A program made the translations under genes and the position numbers. 64,000 bases of DNA, taken from the NCBI GenBank assembly GCA_030272585.1, contig BSYQ01000011.1, forward strand, positions 682,001 to 746,000, in the 5' to 3' direction. A model generated the notes under the pieces. That model did not search any database and was not told the DNA's origin. It was given only the letters and a program-made list of their open reading frames with translations. This DNA comes from Bryopsis sp. KO-2023 (taxonomy: Eukaryota > Chlorophyta > Ulvophyceae > Bryopsidales > Bryopsidaceae). Positions 33,867-45,916 of this stretch are shown one piece after another. Position 1 is the stretch's first letter; the number at the start of each line of letters is the position of its first letter.

Positions 33867-35389
33867 CTTCGTTTTTTCAAAAAAAAAAAAAAAATCGAAA
33901 AAAAATAAAAAATGGGTTCTGTTTTGGTGGGCTTCGGAGTTTGGACTGGAGGGGGCAGTGAAAAAAACTGCACTAGACTCCAGTACCGGGTTTCAGCAAA
34001 TTTTCCTTAGCATTGGCGGCTTCTAGCAGATTTGTGGGGATGGTGGGATAGAGTTTGTTGTTTGATGGTGGGCTAGCTGTAAAAATTCTCCTTCTTGCGT
34101 CTTCTTCTTCTTGTGTTTTCATTTGAAATCGAATTGCAAAGTCTTCCTTTTGTTGTTATCCAATTCAACTAACGACGAATGCAATCAATACACACAAGTG
34201 TCTGGTTTCCAGAAAGACACTTCGATTGTTTTGTCAGTTTTCTGACTTCTTTGGCTCGTCTCTTTGTCCTCCCCCACTTCATTGGGACCAGAAACTGCCA
34301 TTACTTTGAACCACCACAAAAATGAAAAGATAACTTTGCCCGACATGCAGCATTCTGAGCTGTTGGTTGGATAAACCAACGGCAAATGCTTTGATAGAGA
34401 TGTCCGTTTTTCTCTTTTTGCAGGCTTTTCTCAACATCATGTTCTTACAATGCACACACCAGCGTCTCAAAAACAGTTAATATTTCCGAAAGAAAACCCA
34501 GTCAATTTTCTTTTCATGTTTCATCCCCCTCCACAAATGTACTGATAAGGTTTCATCAAAAAGAATACAATGAAGAAAAAAATAATACAGACCGACCGAG
34601 CAGCCAAAAGAAACCACACAGTGCTTTCTTTTTCCCTGATCCAATGATATTAAACACAAATCCGCAAAATGATGGAAAAAAAATATACAAAAAAACATGA
34701 ACACAAACCAAGACCAACCAACAAACCAAGACCACATCTTCTTCTCATTGTGAAAAAATAAATAAAAAATCTAACTCTTATAGGGTTCTCTCCAGTTCCT
34801 TTTTTTGAAAAAGAAAAAAAAGAAAAGCTAGCCAAAGGGGGGGGGGGAAGGAAAAAGAAAACAAACAAAGCTCTGTGCATGACTACAAATATACCTTCTT
34901 AATTAGTGATTTTTTTTGATGTTTTTATCAGGGACATTAAAAACCCAACCCCAAAACCACATATGGTTTCATTAAGCATATCCACTCAGGTCATTTTCCC
35001 TCTTAAAATAAATTGAAATCGAGCGATACCAAAAAATCCAGCTGTTTTAGACTCTTCACACACAAACAATTTTCTTTTTAAACAAAAAAAAGGGCACAAA
35101 AAGAAACACAAAAACACACTTCTGGACTTTTTCTCTCCTCCTCATGCATTCCTTTCCTTTCGTTCGCTCGTTTCTTCTTTTTTGCGTTGCGTATTTTCGA
35201 ATTAAAAAAAAAAAACCTTCTGAAATCTTTTCTCTGTTTTTTTTTCTTCCCCCCCCCCCGCCTTACTCTCCTCGTCTCTGTTTCTTTTCAGTTCAGTGCT
35301 TAAATCCTCCAATTTTCTTCTTTCCTTTTTTTTTTTTTTTCAAATTTCTCTCCTACTCAAACAAACAAAAAATCAACGAAAGCCCAAAT
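33867..35389. other. Intergenic, no gene seen
   Basis: A- and T-rich, many homopolymer runs. 3' ends of the 33426 gene (+) and SUFB (-) converge here. Confidence 0.5.
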
Positions 35390-38300
35390 TTAGCCCACCG
35401 AACCCTCCAGTTTCAGCGACATGAGCTGGTTTACTTCAGCGGCAAACTCCAGCGGGAGTTCGTTGAAAACTTCTCTGCAAAATCCGCTGATGATCATCCC
35501 CACCGCATCCTCCATGTCGATTCCCCTCTGTTGAAAATAAAACAGCTGGTCTTCCCCAATCTTGGAGGTACTTGCTTCATGTTCAACCTGGGCCGAAGGC
35601 TCCCTCACCTATGAAGTCAACCACACACTCGTATAAACAAATCAATAAATAATAATAATAATAATAATAAATTGTATATAGACAGATATAACCCTCAACA
35701 TCAAATCACTGAAAGAGTAAAAACTCCTGCCTTTATTTTTTTTCTTTTTCTTTGAAGGGAAAGTCTTGAATCGATTGTTTTTTGATTTGATTTACCTGGA
35801 TGTATGGGTATGTGTTGGCTCCTGCCTGGTCCCCAATCAACATGGAGTCGCATTGAGAGTGGTTTCTGGCATTCTTTGCAGTTGCTTGCACTTGGACGAG
35901 CCCCCTTAAAAAAAAACAAAAGGAAAAAACATAAGATATATCCTCACATCACCACTTCTTTCTTTCTTTCTTTCATTCATTCATTCATTTTCAAACATGA
36001 AACAATTTTCAAAAATGAAACATACATCAATGCAAGTCTGGTTTGTTCTACATCCTGCACCTGCTTTTGTTTCAGTTTTTTGGAGCCATTGAAATTTACT
36101 CAAAATTTTTGTTTGAAAAAACATTACCTGTAAGCATTGACGGATTTTCCAGCGGAGATTCCTTTCGAAACGATTCTGCTGCGGGTGTTTTTTCCCACAT
36201 GGATCATTTTCGTCCCGGTGTCTGCCTGCTGGTGGTTGTTGGTCAAAGCCACCGAGTAAAATTCACCAGTGGACCTATCCCCCTTCAACACCACGCTGGG
36301 GTATTTCCAAGTGATGGCCGAACCAGTCTCAACCTGCAAAACAACACCATTATTAGTGCCGATTCGATAGAAAATTGTCAAAATAATGGTATGAAAAGAG
36401 GATTCCAAATAAAGCAAAAAAATTTATCGGTCAATGGACGCAAAATATGGGGGTGGGCCCACCGAAAGGAAAAAGGAGTGAAATTCAAAAGCAACAAACC
36501 CCGGTGGCACAGGGTTTGAAGGAGAGGGAGGGTGGGAGAAAGACCTCCACCATCATTTTCGGAATTAACATCACCATGTGAGGGACGCAGAAAAATTGAA
36601 AAAATGATCATAAAGATCAATGAAAATTGACAAATCATGCAAATTGCCAGTGTGGAAGTCATGCCAACCTGCGTCCAGGAGATCTTGGAATCGTCACCAT
36701 GACAAAGCCCCCTCTTCGTCACGAAATTGTAAATTCCTCCCTGGCCATCCTCGTTTCCAGCATACCAGTTTTGAACTGTGGAATATTTGATTTCTGCATT
36801 TTTCGCAGCCGACAGTTCGACCACCGCAGCATGGAGCTGCACATCACAGCAAATAATAAAAAAAAAAACACTGTTCAAAAACTGTGCGATTCCAATTGCT
36901 GCCAAGCAAAACTGGCTCAGCAGCTTCCTCGGGTAAACGTGTGCATTCTTTCCCGTGCTAAAAATCATTGTTATTATTTGATGTTCTTCCCCAGGGAAAA
37001 TTCTGCCGTTGATTTGAAGAGTCTGGTAAAGGCGAAAAAAATATGATTTTTTAATCAACAAAGAAAGTACACCGAGGGATCATTCTTTTTATGAACGAAA
37101 TGGTGCGGATTGTGACCTGGTTTTCATCATATGCTGGGGCGGTGCATCCTTCCAGGTAACTGACGTAACTGCCCTCTTCAGCAATGATAAGCGTGCGCTC
37201 AAACTGGAAAATCAAAGCAGCGATATATTCATACAAAAAAAAGGAAACCAAAAGCACGACACCGGCAAAATTTTATATATAACAAAGAAATGCAAGTTTG
37301 TTTTTTCATTGCTGATCTAGTTTTCATTTTTTACTTTTCTTTTCCTTTCTTTCCCCTCTTTTTTTTTTTTTGGGGGGGGGGGGCATGCGTTGGGGAAGCA
37401 ACAGCATAATTTTATTTTGTCAATATTTGATTATAAACTTTCCCACTGGATTACAAATCTCATGCAATTGAAACAAAGCTGGACAGTGGATACACATCTG
37501 CCCCCCCCCAAAAAAAAAATAAGAATAAAAATAATAATTCCTTAATCTTAAAAGTTGTTGAAATTTACCTGACCCGTTTCGCTGGCATTGATTCTGAAAT
37601 AAGTGGACAGCTCCATTGGGGAACGGACACCTTTTGGGATGTAGACGAATGACCCATCCGAAAACACAGCAGAGTTCAAGGCGGTGAAATAATTGTCCGC
37701 AATGGGTACCTGAAAAAATAAATGCACCAGATCAATTAATTTTAGTAGGGCAAACAATAGAACCCAAACAGAAAAATAAAAAATTACCCTGTTGCACTGA
37801 ACCTAAGAATAAGAGGGGAAAAAAGGGGGAAAACCTCGCGCATTTTCTCACCACGCTCCCCATGTGTTTCCTGACGAGGTCCGGGTACTCCTTCACCGCT
37901 TCCGAAATGCTGCAAAAGATCACCCCGTGTTTCGACAGCTCCTCGCGAAACGTGGTCGCAATCGACACGGAGTCGAACACCGCGTCGACCGCGACGTTCG
38001 CCAACCTCTTCTGCTCGTTCAAAGGAATCCCCAGCTTGTCAAAGGTCGCCAGCAACTCGGGGTCCACCTCGTCCAGGCTCTGCTTTTTCGCGACCTCCTT
38101 GGGCTCGGAATAGTAGCTGATGCCTTGGTAGTCGAACTTCGGGTATTTGTTGTCCGACCACTTGGGCTCCTCCATCGTCAACCAGCGCCGGTAAGCCTTG
38201 AGGCGAAAATCGAGCATCCACTCGGGCTCGTTCTTCTTGGCGGAAATCGCGCGAACGACGTCTTTGGACAGACCCTTGGGAAACGTTTCAGACTCGATAA

Positions 38301-38574
38301 TCGTCTTGAAACCCCACTTGTACGGTTTCGACAGGATGTTTTGAATGTCGCGCTTCTCGTCGGAAAGCTCCTCTTCTTGCTCAACAACGGACGCGCGGCC
38401 TCGAAAATCCGCGAACGAATTCTTGAGCGGGGTCCATCGCGCCGTGCGAAGGCCCCCACTGAGGGGACGGGCGGAGCCAAGCCCCCGAGCGCACTGATGA
38501 GAAACGCGTTGACCGAAAACTCCGGCGCCACTCTGGCGGGTGGTTTTCATCCCCGGTCTGAAAGCGGTTTGCAT
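35390..38574 (-). CDS. SUFB: SufB, plastid Fe-S cluster scaffold, 7 exons
   Basis: Core subunit of the SufBCD scaffold that builds Fe-S clusters in the plastid stroma. Exons 38574-37852, 37709-37569, 37203-37117, 36836-36669, 36333-36128, 35904-35796, 35608-35390 join in phase to 550 residues. About 65-70 N-terminal residues ([20 protein letters not shown], Arg/Ser/Gly-rich) form a transit peptide before the conserved start [19 protein letters not shown]. Further blocks: [60 protein letters not shown] and [17 protein letters not shown]. The Cys in SQCDSML and Glu in EHEA correspond to the residues implicated in cluster building in E. coli SufB (Cys405, Glu434). The end LKLEGSVG is canonical. 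The large first exon is 723 bp; the remaining exons are 87-219 bp. Confidence 0.96.
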
Positions 38575-38891
38575 CTTGTGCTACTCCACAAAGCCAGCAA
38601 ATGGAAAGGAAAGTCAACGCGCGAGTCTTGGCTTGGCTTTTTGTTTGCCAGAAGCCAACAGAAGCCTGGGTCAGAAAAAAAACACTCTTCTTTTTTTCGG
38701 GTTTTCTTTTTCTTCCCCAAACTGTTCCTCCAATAACTGGCGAGCAGAAAAAAGACGCAAGCGCTGGAAATGGGTGGGAGTTTTTAATGGGGCCAAAAAA
38801 AATAACAAACTGTTGGGTGTGACAGACGGTTACAAATTCGATGGAAGGGTGTACCCCCATGTCAGACAAACAGCTCGCCCAGGTGTTTCAG
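38575..38891. promoter_or_regulatory. SUFB upstream region, cut by the duplicated block
   Basis: Only 317 bp separate the SUFB start from the edge of the large repeat, so the promoter is short or the repeat supplies part of it. No TATA box seen. Confidence 0.4.
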
Positions 38892-41133
38892 GGCAATATC
38901 CCCAAAAACCCCTAAAAACGTCCCCAAAAACCCCTAAATCTCAGTCCGTCTCTCGACCTGTGTGTCATGCCCCGTCGTCGGACCAGTATCACACCCGCGC
39001 CCCACTGTTGATCCCGCAACAAACCCAACATCCACGCGCGCTGGATTCGCCTGCGCACCTCGAACGACTTCTACAGAACATCGATCTTTGCGCAACGTTG
39101 CGACTGTTCAAAACACCAAAAGAAACAGTCTGTAAAAAATTAAAGTTATTTCATTGAGTTATGGCCCCTACACAAGCCACTGAAGTCACAGTAGTACCTT
39201 GACTTCCAGCTCCTACAACCCTAAAAACAGGCCTCCACTAAACAGGCTTTGACAGTATCTAAACATTATCTGATGACCTTACAATTTTGACACAACCTGG
39301 ATATATGTACTGGCTACACTGTGTTAAACTTTCAGGATATTACACCCAGTAACTGATGAGTTATTGATGATTTAGTGAGTTCTTGTCAAACGGGCTGTGG
39401 GTTTCTAGCAAAATCTTAATTATTTTCACCACTTTTTCTCGCACATTCTACCCAAACCAGGTTTGGATGTGCTCAGATGGACCTAAACGTTTGCATGTGT
39501 CTGGACAACTACATTATACACATGCTAATCACAATCTCACAATCCATTCATGAATTCACTGAAAAGTTATTAAGGATTTAGAGAGGGAAATCCTCTATAA
39601 AATGGAATTAAATTCCATTATGCTAAACTGAAATGACCTAAATGTGCTCAGATGGATCTAACCTTTTGCATGTGTATGGACCACTTTTGTATATAGGTCC
39701 TGATAAAATTTTAGATCCAACGTAAATGTATGTTATGCGTTATGGGGAGTTTTCATTCGTGGAAATCCCTGTTTTCCAGAGGCCATAATATATTACGTAA
39801 TACATATGGGTTTTTGCCCTTTGGTCACAATGGAGATGTTAGTATAGAATTCATCCTTTCAAAGTTTCACAATCATCCATGCTTTGGGTGATAAGATATA
39901 GGGGGCTGAAGTGGATAGATTTCTGTTATTCCCACCTCCCTAAAGGACTTAGAATATTTTGACTCAAATAGGGGCTGCCTCAGAAAAAGGGCCATAACTC
40001 AGCCCATACTCCATGTTTTTCACCCCAGTTTTTTTTTGTGGACAGATAAACACATTTTGCATCTTTCACCGAACTTTCACAGAAAAATAGTTAGTCATAG
40101 ATGAGCTATATTTAGAAAACCACTACAGAAATCGGTTTTCCTTACCTCATGATGACTAAATAACATTGGAGTTCATTGAAACTTGGCAGAAAACATCACA
40201 CACATGTCATACACATGCTCACAAAATTTTAGATCAATCAGATCACATTTGATCCGATCAAGGAGACGTTTCGTTCGGAGAGGGTTGTTGGGGTCTTTAG
40301 ACGGACATTAGGCTTTACGCCAGTTAATCTGTTCAGTTCTGGTATTACGTAATCGGATGAAGCTGAAATCTTACAGGAATGTTCTTTGTGGTCATGCAAC
40401 ATGCCATGTAAAATTTCAGATTCATCTGAAGTCATTTAGATTGGTTCGTACGGGATTTTCTGCATGTTAGTCGGGGTATAATCGGGGGCTGAAACTCCAG
40501 ATCCTTCATATCTCTTGGGATTGCTTTGAAATTTTGATGGTGATTGAAAGACACATATATGAAGCTCCTCCAAAAAGTTCATGGTGATTGGATCATTGAG
40601 CTCAGAGTTATGAGCTCTTTTCATTCGGGAAATCAGCGTTTTCGAGGGCTGATAACATATCACGTAATGAATAGTTTTCTTTTAAATTTGGTCACCGTTT
40701 GGATATTAACATAGGCTTTATCCTTCCAGAGTTGCACATGCGTTGATGCATTGTGTGGGGAGATATTGAGGGCTGAAGTGGACAGATTTCTGTGATTCCC
40801 CCCCCCCCCTAAAGGACTCGGATATTTTTACAGGGGTGGGTTGGTTGAGTGGCCGACGGACGGTATGACTTGTGTAATGTGGAGGAGTTGGATTGATTGA
40901 ATTGGACTTCACTAAAGGATTGGATTTGATTAGAGGATTGTTGGGAGTTAGTGGAGAAACGGTTGGATTCGAACCCCCAAGCCCGGTGACCGTTTGATTG
41001 AGAGACCGAGATTTTGGTCTATTTTTTTTTTCTTTGCTTGCTTGCTTGATGGATGGATGGATTTCCCCCCCTTCCCTCCCCCTTCCTTCCTCCCCTTCCT
41101 CTACCTCCCCCTTCCTCCCCCTTCCTCCCCTTC
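38892..41133. repeat. 2.2-kb non-coding repeat hosting the LTR element
   Basis: No coding capacity. It contains degenerate internal repeats: the block with CATTCGTGGAAATC, TATTACGTAATACAT, GGGGGCTGAAGTGGATAG and CCTAAAGGACTTAG (about 39750-39960) recurs diverged at about 40615-40830. The ATGTGTCTGGACAAC / ATGTGTATGGACCAC segment also repeats. A tRNA B-box-like motif is at 40965-40975 (-). The pyrimidine-rich tract at 41066-41133 is split by the LTR element and continues at 50486. Confidence 0.65.
38900..38939 (+). repeat. Telomere-like CCCCTAAA/CCCCAAAA run at duplication edge
   Basis: Two 20-21-bp units of the form CCCCAAAAACCCCTAAA, 8 bp inside the duplicated block. Plant and green algal telomeres are CCCTAAA or CCCTAAAA. 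The same run is at 54747-54786. Confidence 0.5.
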
Positions 41134-41784
41134 TGTAACGAATCTGCCCTGCAGATCGCTTTTTCTGCTTCAAGTCCATTGAAGACTGCGACCCTGCCGG
41201 TCTGCCAGTCTGAACTGCCGTTCTATTGAACGACCATGGGAGAGACACTTGAACCTAGCAAGGTTCAAGGGCGAGATCAGGTTCCAAACTAAGGTTAGGT
41301 TAAGTTACAAGAATGTCCAAACCCCAACAACTTATACCGTTTCTTCCAACCCTGATCCAAACTGATCCTAAGCCATAACATCAGTCTGCATCAGTGTTGC
41401 AGACCATCAAACTACCAAGTTCCTTTCAGTCCCCTTTCATGACATGCAGCCTCAGACACCTTGCACGGTACTGCGGTCCTGAGTCTGCCACCTAAGACCT
41501 TCTAGAACCTTGTGCCTGCCAGCTCTGCAGCCCACGTTCTGCAACGCTGCCAGCACCTGTCTGCCATCAGCAACCCTGTCAGCCCGACTACTCTGCCACT
41601 TCGTCAGTCTGCCAATCTGCTGACTACCAGTCCTTTAGTCTGCAGGTCTGAAGGACCTGAACCATTCCTGCTTCTGCAGAATCATAGCAGTCAACCTGCA
41701 GCCTAATCTGTCAGCCCAATCACTGCCAGTTCTGCAAGCCTGCAGGTCTGCCTGAATCGCCTTTGATTCTGCCGAATCACTACA
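41134..41784 (-). repeat. Left LTR (3' LTR in element orientation)
   Basis: Plus-strand sequence starts TGTAACGAATCTGCCCTGCAG and ends GAATCACTACA; read on the minus strand it is TGTAGTG...CGTTACA. No difference from 49835-50485 noticed. Confidence 0.95.
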
Positions 41785-41793
41785 TTCCTCCCC
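41785..41793 (-). other. Polypurine tract
   Basis: Minus strand AGATGGGGAGGAA immediately precedes the LTR end TGTAGTG, the expected place for the plus-strand primer. Confidence 0.75.
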
Positions 41794-43332
41794 ATCTAGT
41801 TGGCAGTAGTCCCTTACTGCCCTAAGAGAACGATAACAACCTTGTCCCTTGGATTTCAAATACCCAAAGGAACTTCTGCCTCAAAGTTCAGTTTGAAAAG
41901 TTGCTATCCCATCTTGCCAACTGCCAAACACCTTTTGGAAGGACTAACCAACTTCTTTTCGAAAAATTTGCAAAATAAAGTATATGCTTCTTTCTCAACA
42001 TTCTGATGCATACCTCTGAATTGCCTAGAAAACTGCTCAGAAAAATCCCAATAACACAAATAAGAAAACCGAACGAACTTCTCTTTCGGAATTGTAATGT
42101 GCTACTGAACAAAATTCAATTCCTTTCTGCAGCCTGTGAACTCAATAGATTTTATTAGAGAATTCAACAGAAAAATAGCAAAAATCTGCTGCAGCTTTTA
42201 GAGTCTCAGCAATTCACCTTTCTGCTCAAATATCATTTTCCAATGATGAAAGAAAGACACCAAATATTTTGCAAGTACCAAAATCTCTGAAACTTCATGT
42301 TGTCCCATAATTTCAAAAGCAACATTTGCATATTGAAAACCTGCAAACTGCCACTACCACAATCTGCAAATTCTCTGCAACTACTGCCACAGTCTGCAAC
42401 CCAGCAAACTGGTACTGCCACAATCCAGAACTCTACAAACTGTTGCTGCCAAAATTTGCAACTCAGCAAAATACCACTTTCACAATATGCAAACTGTCTT
42501 GGAGTAAAGAAGAAGGTTGAATGACTGAAGTTCTGTCTCCCAAAAGAAGTTTCCAACCTTTTGAAAACCAAGAGATCACCAGTCACTCCAGCAGCTCCTC
42601 AGAGTTGAAGCTCCTTGCTGCATAGTGAGCTGCCACATGTCTCCACCAAGTTAGCCTTCCGCATAGCAATGAAAAGCGAGCGATAGGATCTTGCAACAAC
42701 AAGTCTCCAGATGTTCTTCAATGAAGAAGTGAGCTTGCTCCTCAATTTTTCCCTGAAGCATGCTCCCTTCTGTTCCTGCTTCCTCTCTCCTGAGTCAAGA
42801 ATGTGCAGAGTACCTACAGATTGATTGCATTAATTGTTCCCGAGTTCTTCTATGCCTTCTCCGGTTTTCCCATATATGAATCTATACAAACCAGAGTATA
42901 TGAAAACCCAGAAATTCCACTTGGCCTATCCTGACTTAATGAAATCAACCCTTTCTTTCGACCAACAAGACTTCACTCAGTGACATTTCCTTTTTCTTTT
43001 GAACTCTGCTGCTCAAATAAATATCCTACAACTGAGTGCTGAAAGAATCCATACCAATGTACTCTCTGAAATTCAGTAACCTCAAGTAAGCATCAATCTA
43101 ACTGATTCAATCAATGGTCATGCAAACTTCTGTAAATTCCAAACCAAATGAATCCACATCAAAATATGTGTCGTGAACCAGAATATTTCAGTCCACCAAA
43201 AACATCCTTGCTAAGACTACAAATGTTCCATTATGCATCGTCCCAAAGTAGTGAACTATGCATAGTTCCTTAATCCACTCTGCAAGAATAGTGGAACTGA
43301 AAACACATATTTACTGACCACCGAGATATTGC

Positions 43333-43608
43333 AAACACTATCCATGAATTCCCGTCAGCTCTGAAAGAGTATCACTAACAACCTCTTCCTTTCCTTAGAA
43401 ACCTTGATGAAAACATGTGTCTCTTTGCAACACCTACTGAAATAAATGCAATTTTGGAAAAACAAAAACGAAACACTATCCATGAATTCCCGTCAGCTCT
43501 GAAAGAGTATCACTAACAACCTCTTCCTTTCCTTAGAAACCTTGATGAAAACATGTGTCTCTTTGCAACACCTACTGAAATAAATGCAATTTTGGAAAAA
43601 CAAAAACG
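43333..43608 (+). repeat. 138-bp tandem duplication inside the LTR element
   Basis: AAACACTATCCATGAATTCC begins at 43333 and again at 43471, and the second unit ends at AAAACG before 43609. Present likewise at 59180-59455. Confidence 0.9.
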
Positions 43609-45700
43609 AAACGCATCGGTTCAACCGAGGCCTCCTCCCCATCTGAAATGGAGCTTGTCCTCAAGCAAAACCATGCAACCATGCAAAACCATATCACTGT
43701 CCCAGCTACAGAAAGTTGAGCTGTTCGGAGCAGCCAAAATAACCCCAAACAACTGAACAAACTAGTTCAGAAAACAAGCCTGAAAAACTGAAGGCCTGAA
43801 TTTGCTCTGCCAAAGTCAGAATAATCTGCTGCCCCAGATTGTAACCAAATGTTCAGTTCTCAACCTTTCTGATATATTTTGTCCTCACACAAATATACAC
43901 CAACTACGCCACCAAAGATCAAAGCTATTTCTGATTCATTGACTAGAAAAGAAATAGAAAAGAAAGAAAACACAGAAAATTTTGCAGCCCTGCAAAGTGT
44001 TCCTGCAGCTAACAGGTTCTGCACCTGCAATGTACCAACTGCCCATAACAAATTTCCAGATCTCCTGCAAAAATTTTCACTGTCCCTTTTGTTTCTTTGT
44101 ATGTAAAGCTGAACCTGACCATCGAATGTCATAACCTTCAGCTCCTGATCTTTGACACCATGCTATCCATGCATCAAGTTCAAACACTAGCCCATTGTGT
44201 TTACTAGTACATCGTCATGAAATAAGAGAGCTCATGATACTTCATGTCTAACCACTGCAAACAAACTCAAGAAGAAATCCACCTGAAAATCTGAATCCTG
44301 CCTGAAAATCTGAAAGAACTATTCTCTTCTTTTCTTTAACTCTGCTGATTTCCACTGATTCAAACACCAAATCAGAGATAGATCTTCAGAAACTGAAAAT
44401 CCTTTGCTTTTCCTTCTGAGCTTTATATTTCTCACAATAATATTTGAACTACCGCTGGTCCACGTATATATATACTTCTCAAAGAAATCAGAAATATACA
44501 CTTCACTCCTGATTTTCTTTCTTGATCTCCTGAAAATCTGCAACTCAAACCAGATCTAATGTATCTAATCAAAATAAAGCATTTTCCAGATTTCAGTCAC
44601 TGCCAATTAAGTCCAAAAGTGACTGCAACAATACCAACTTCTGTCACTGAAAATTGCTATCTCTGATGCAGTTTGACACAACCATATCTTTCACAGGGAA
44701 CCCTGAATTTCCCTCAGAAATTTTTCAGCTCAACAACCAGTCTATGGACCTGTAAAATAGAAATCAGAGTCCTCCTTTCAAGCAAAAATTGCAACTCCAT
44801 CTGCAGTCTGAAATAGAGCCCAAATCTCTCATTTTCAAGCCTTTCAAATGTTGTAATTCTGCCACTGATTTGCCAAACTAATTTCCATCAACAAAACTGA
44901 AATGAAAGCTCTTCTGTAGGTTTCTGTATCTGCACATTTTAATTAGCCATACTCAAGTGGCGACAAATACTAACACCACGAAGATAAATCTCACAATGCA
45001 TCAGATATTTTTTTCTAAACCAATACTCTGATCCTCTTTCCTCTAGAGCTGAGGTCTCTTCACACTCTGCAACTCCTAGAAAAGATCATTGTATTTTCCT
45101 TCGACTCAACTACATTCCTTCATCAATCTGAAAAGGTGATATCAGATGCAGTTCACATGTTACTGCATCCACTGAAAATTGCTCTAGCCAATTTCAGAAC
45201 CCCAGCTAGCTTCTAGTTATAGGCAAGATGTAGATATTCCAATTCTACATCCCTACCTATCGATATACGATTTTCTCCACGTCACGAAATCACCGACAAT
45301 AAAAATTCAGTTCCTTCTCAAAACATCAATCGCACGCCGTACACAATCTGCCTGGCATGTATTCTCATTTCAGCCGCACGCCGCACACGGCCTGCCTGGC
45401 ATGTCCACTTCACTTCCATAAAACGAAGTTTGGACTATGTCCTTGAAAGTAGACTTCATTAGGTCTACCCAGCCCATAACTTCTCGCTCACCAAATCAAG
45501 TCTGATGTGCCTGCAGAACACCATCAGAATCAACATGCACTGAAAAATCATGCAGGTCAGGTGCGACCCCACATGGCCCTACACCCCCTGCCTCCGAGAC
45601 CTGAGAGGTGGTGGCTCCACTCGGCCGACCAGCCTCCTCATTCCCTGAAACCTCCTTCAAAATTCCAGCAGATGCTGCTGCCCCTGCGGCAACACCCACT

Positions 45701-45916
45701 AATTCATCCACTGACCTACTCGCGAGAGACTCTGCCCCCATCAGAGTACCCGCCAATTCATCCACTGACCTACTTGCGAGAGACTCTGCCTCCATCAGAG
45801 TGCTCGCCAATTCATCCACTGACCTACTTGCGAGAGACTCTGCCTCCATCAGAGTGCCCGCCAATTCATCCACTGACCTACTTGCGAGAGACTCTGCCTC
45901 CATCAGAGTGCCCGCC
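45701..45916 (-). repeat. 54-bp minisatellite encoding 18-residue repeats
   Basis: Four units of 54 bp begin AATTCATCCACTGACCTAC on the plus strand (45701, 45755, 45809, 45863). Since 54 is a multiple of three, the minus strand keeps one frame and reads SVDELAGTLMEAESLASR again and again, within a 140-codon open frame (45496-45918). This is the only protein-like patch of the element and might be a gag relic; no known domain. Same array at 61548-61763. Confidence 0.7.

Noticed and set aside
37864..38736. 290-codon plus-strand frame
   Set aside because: Antisense shadow of SUFB exon 1; no splice or family support.
38540..39157. 205-codon frame crossing into the duplicated block
   Set aside because: It spans the repeat junction, its first part differs from the equivalent frame at 54540-55004, and the composition is that of the flanks; not a conserved protein.
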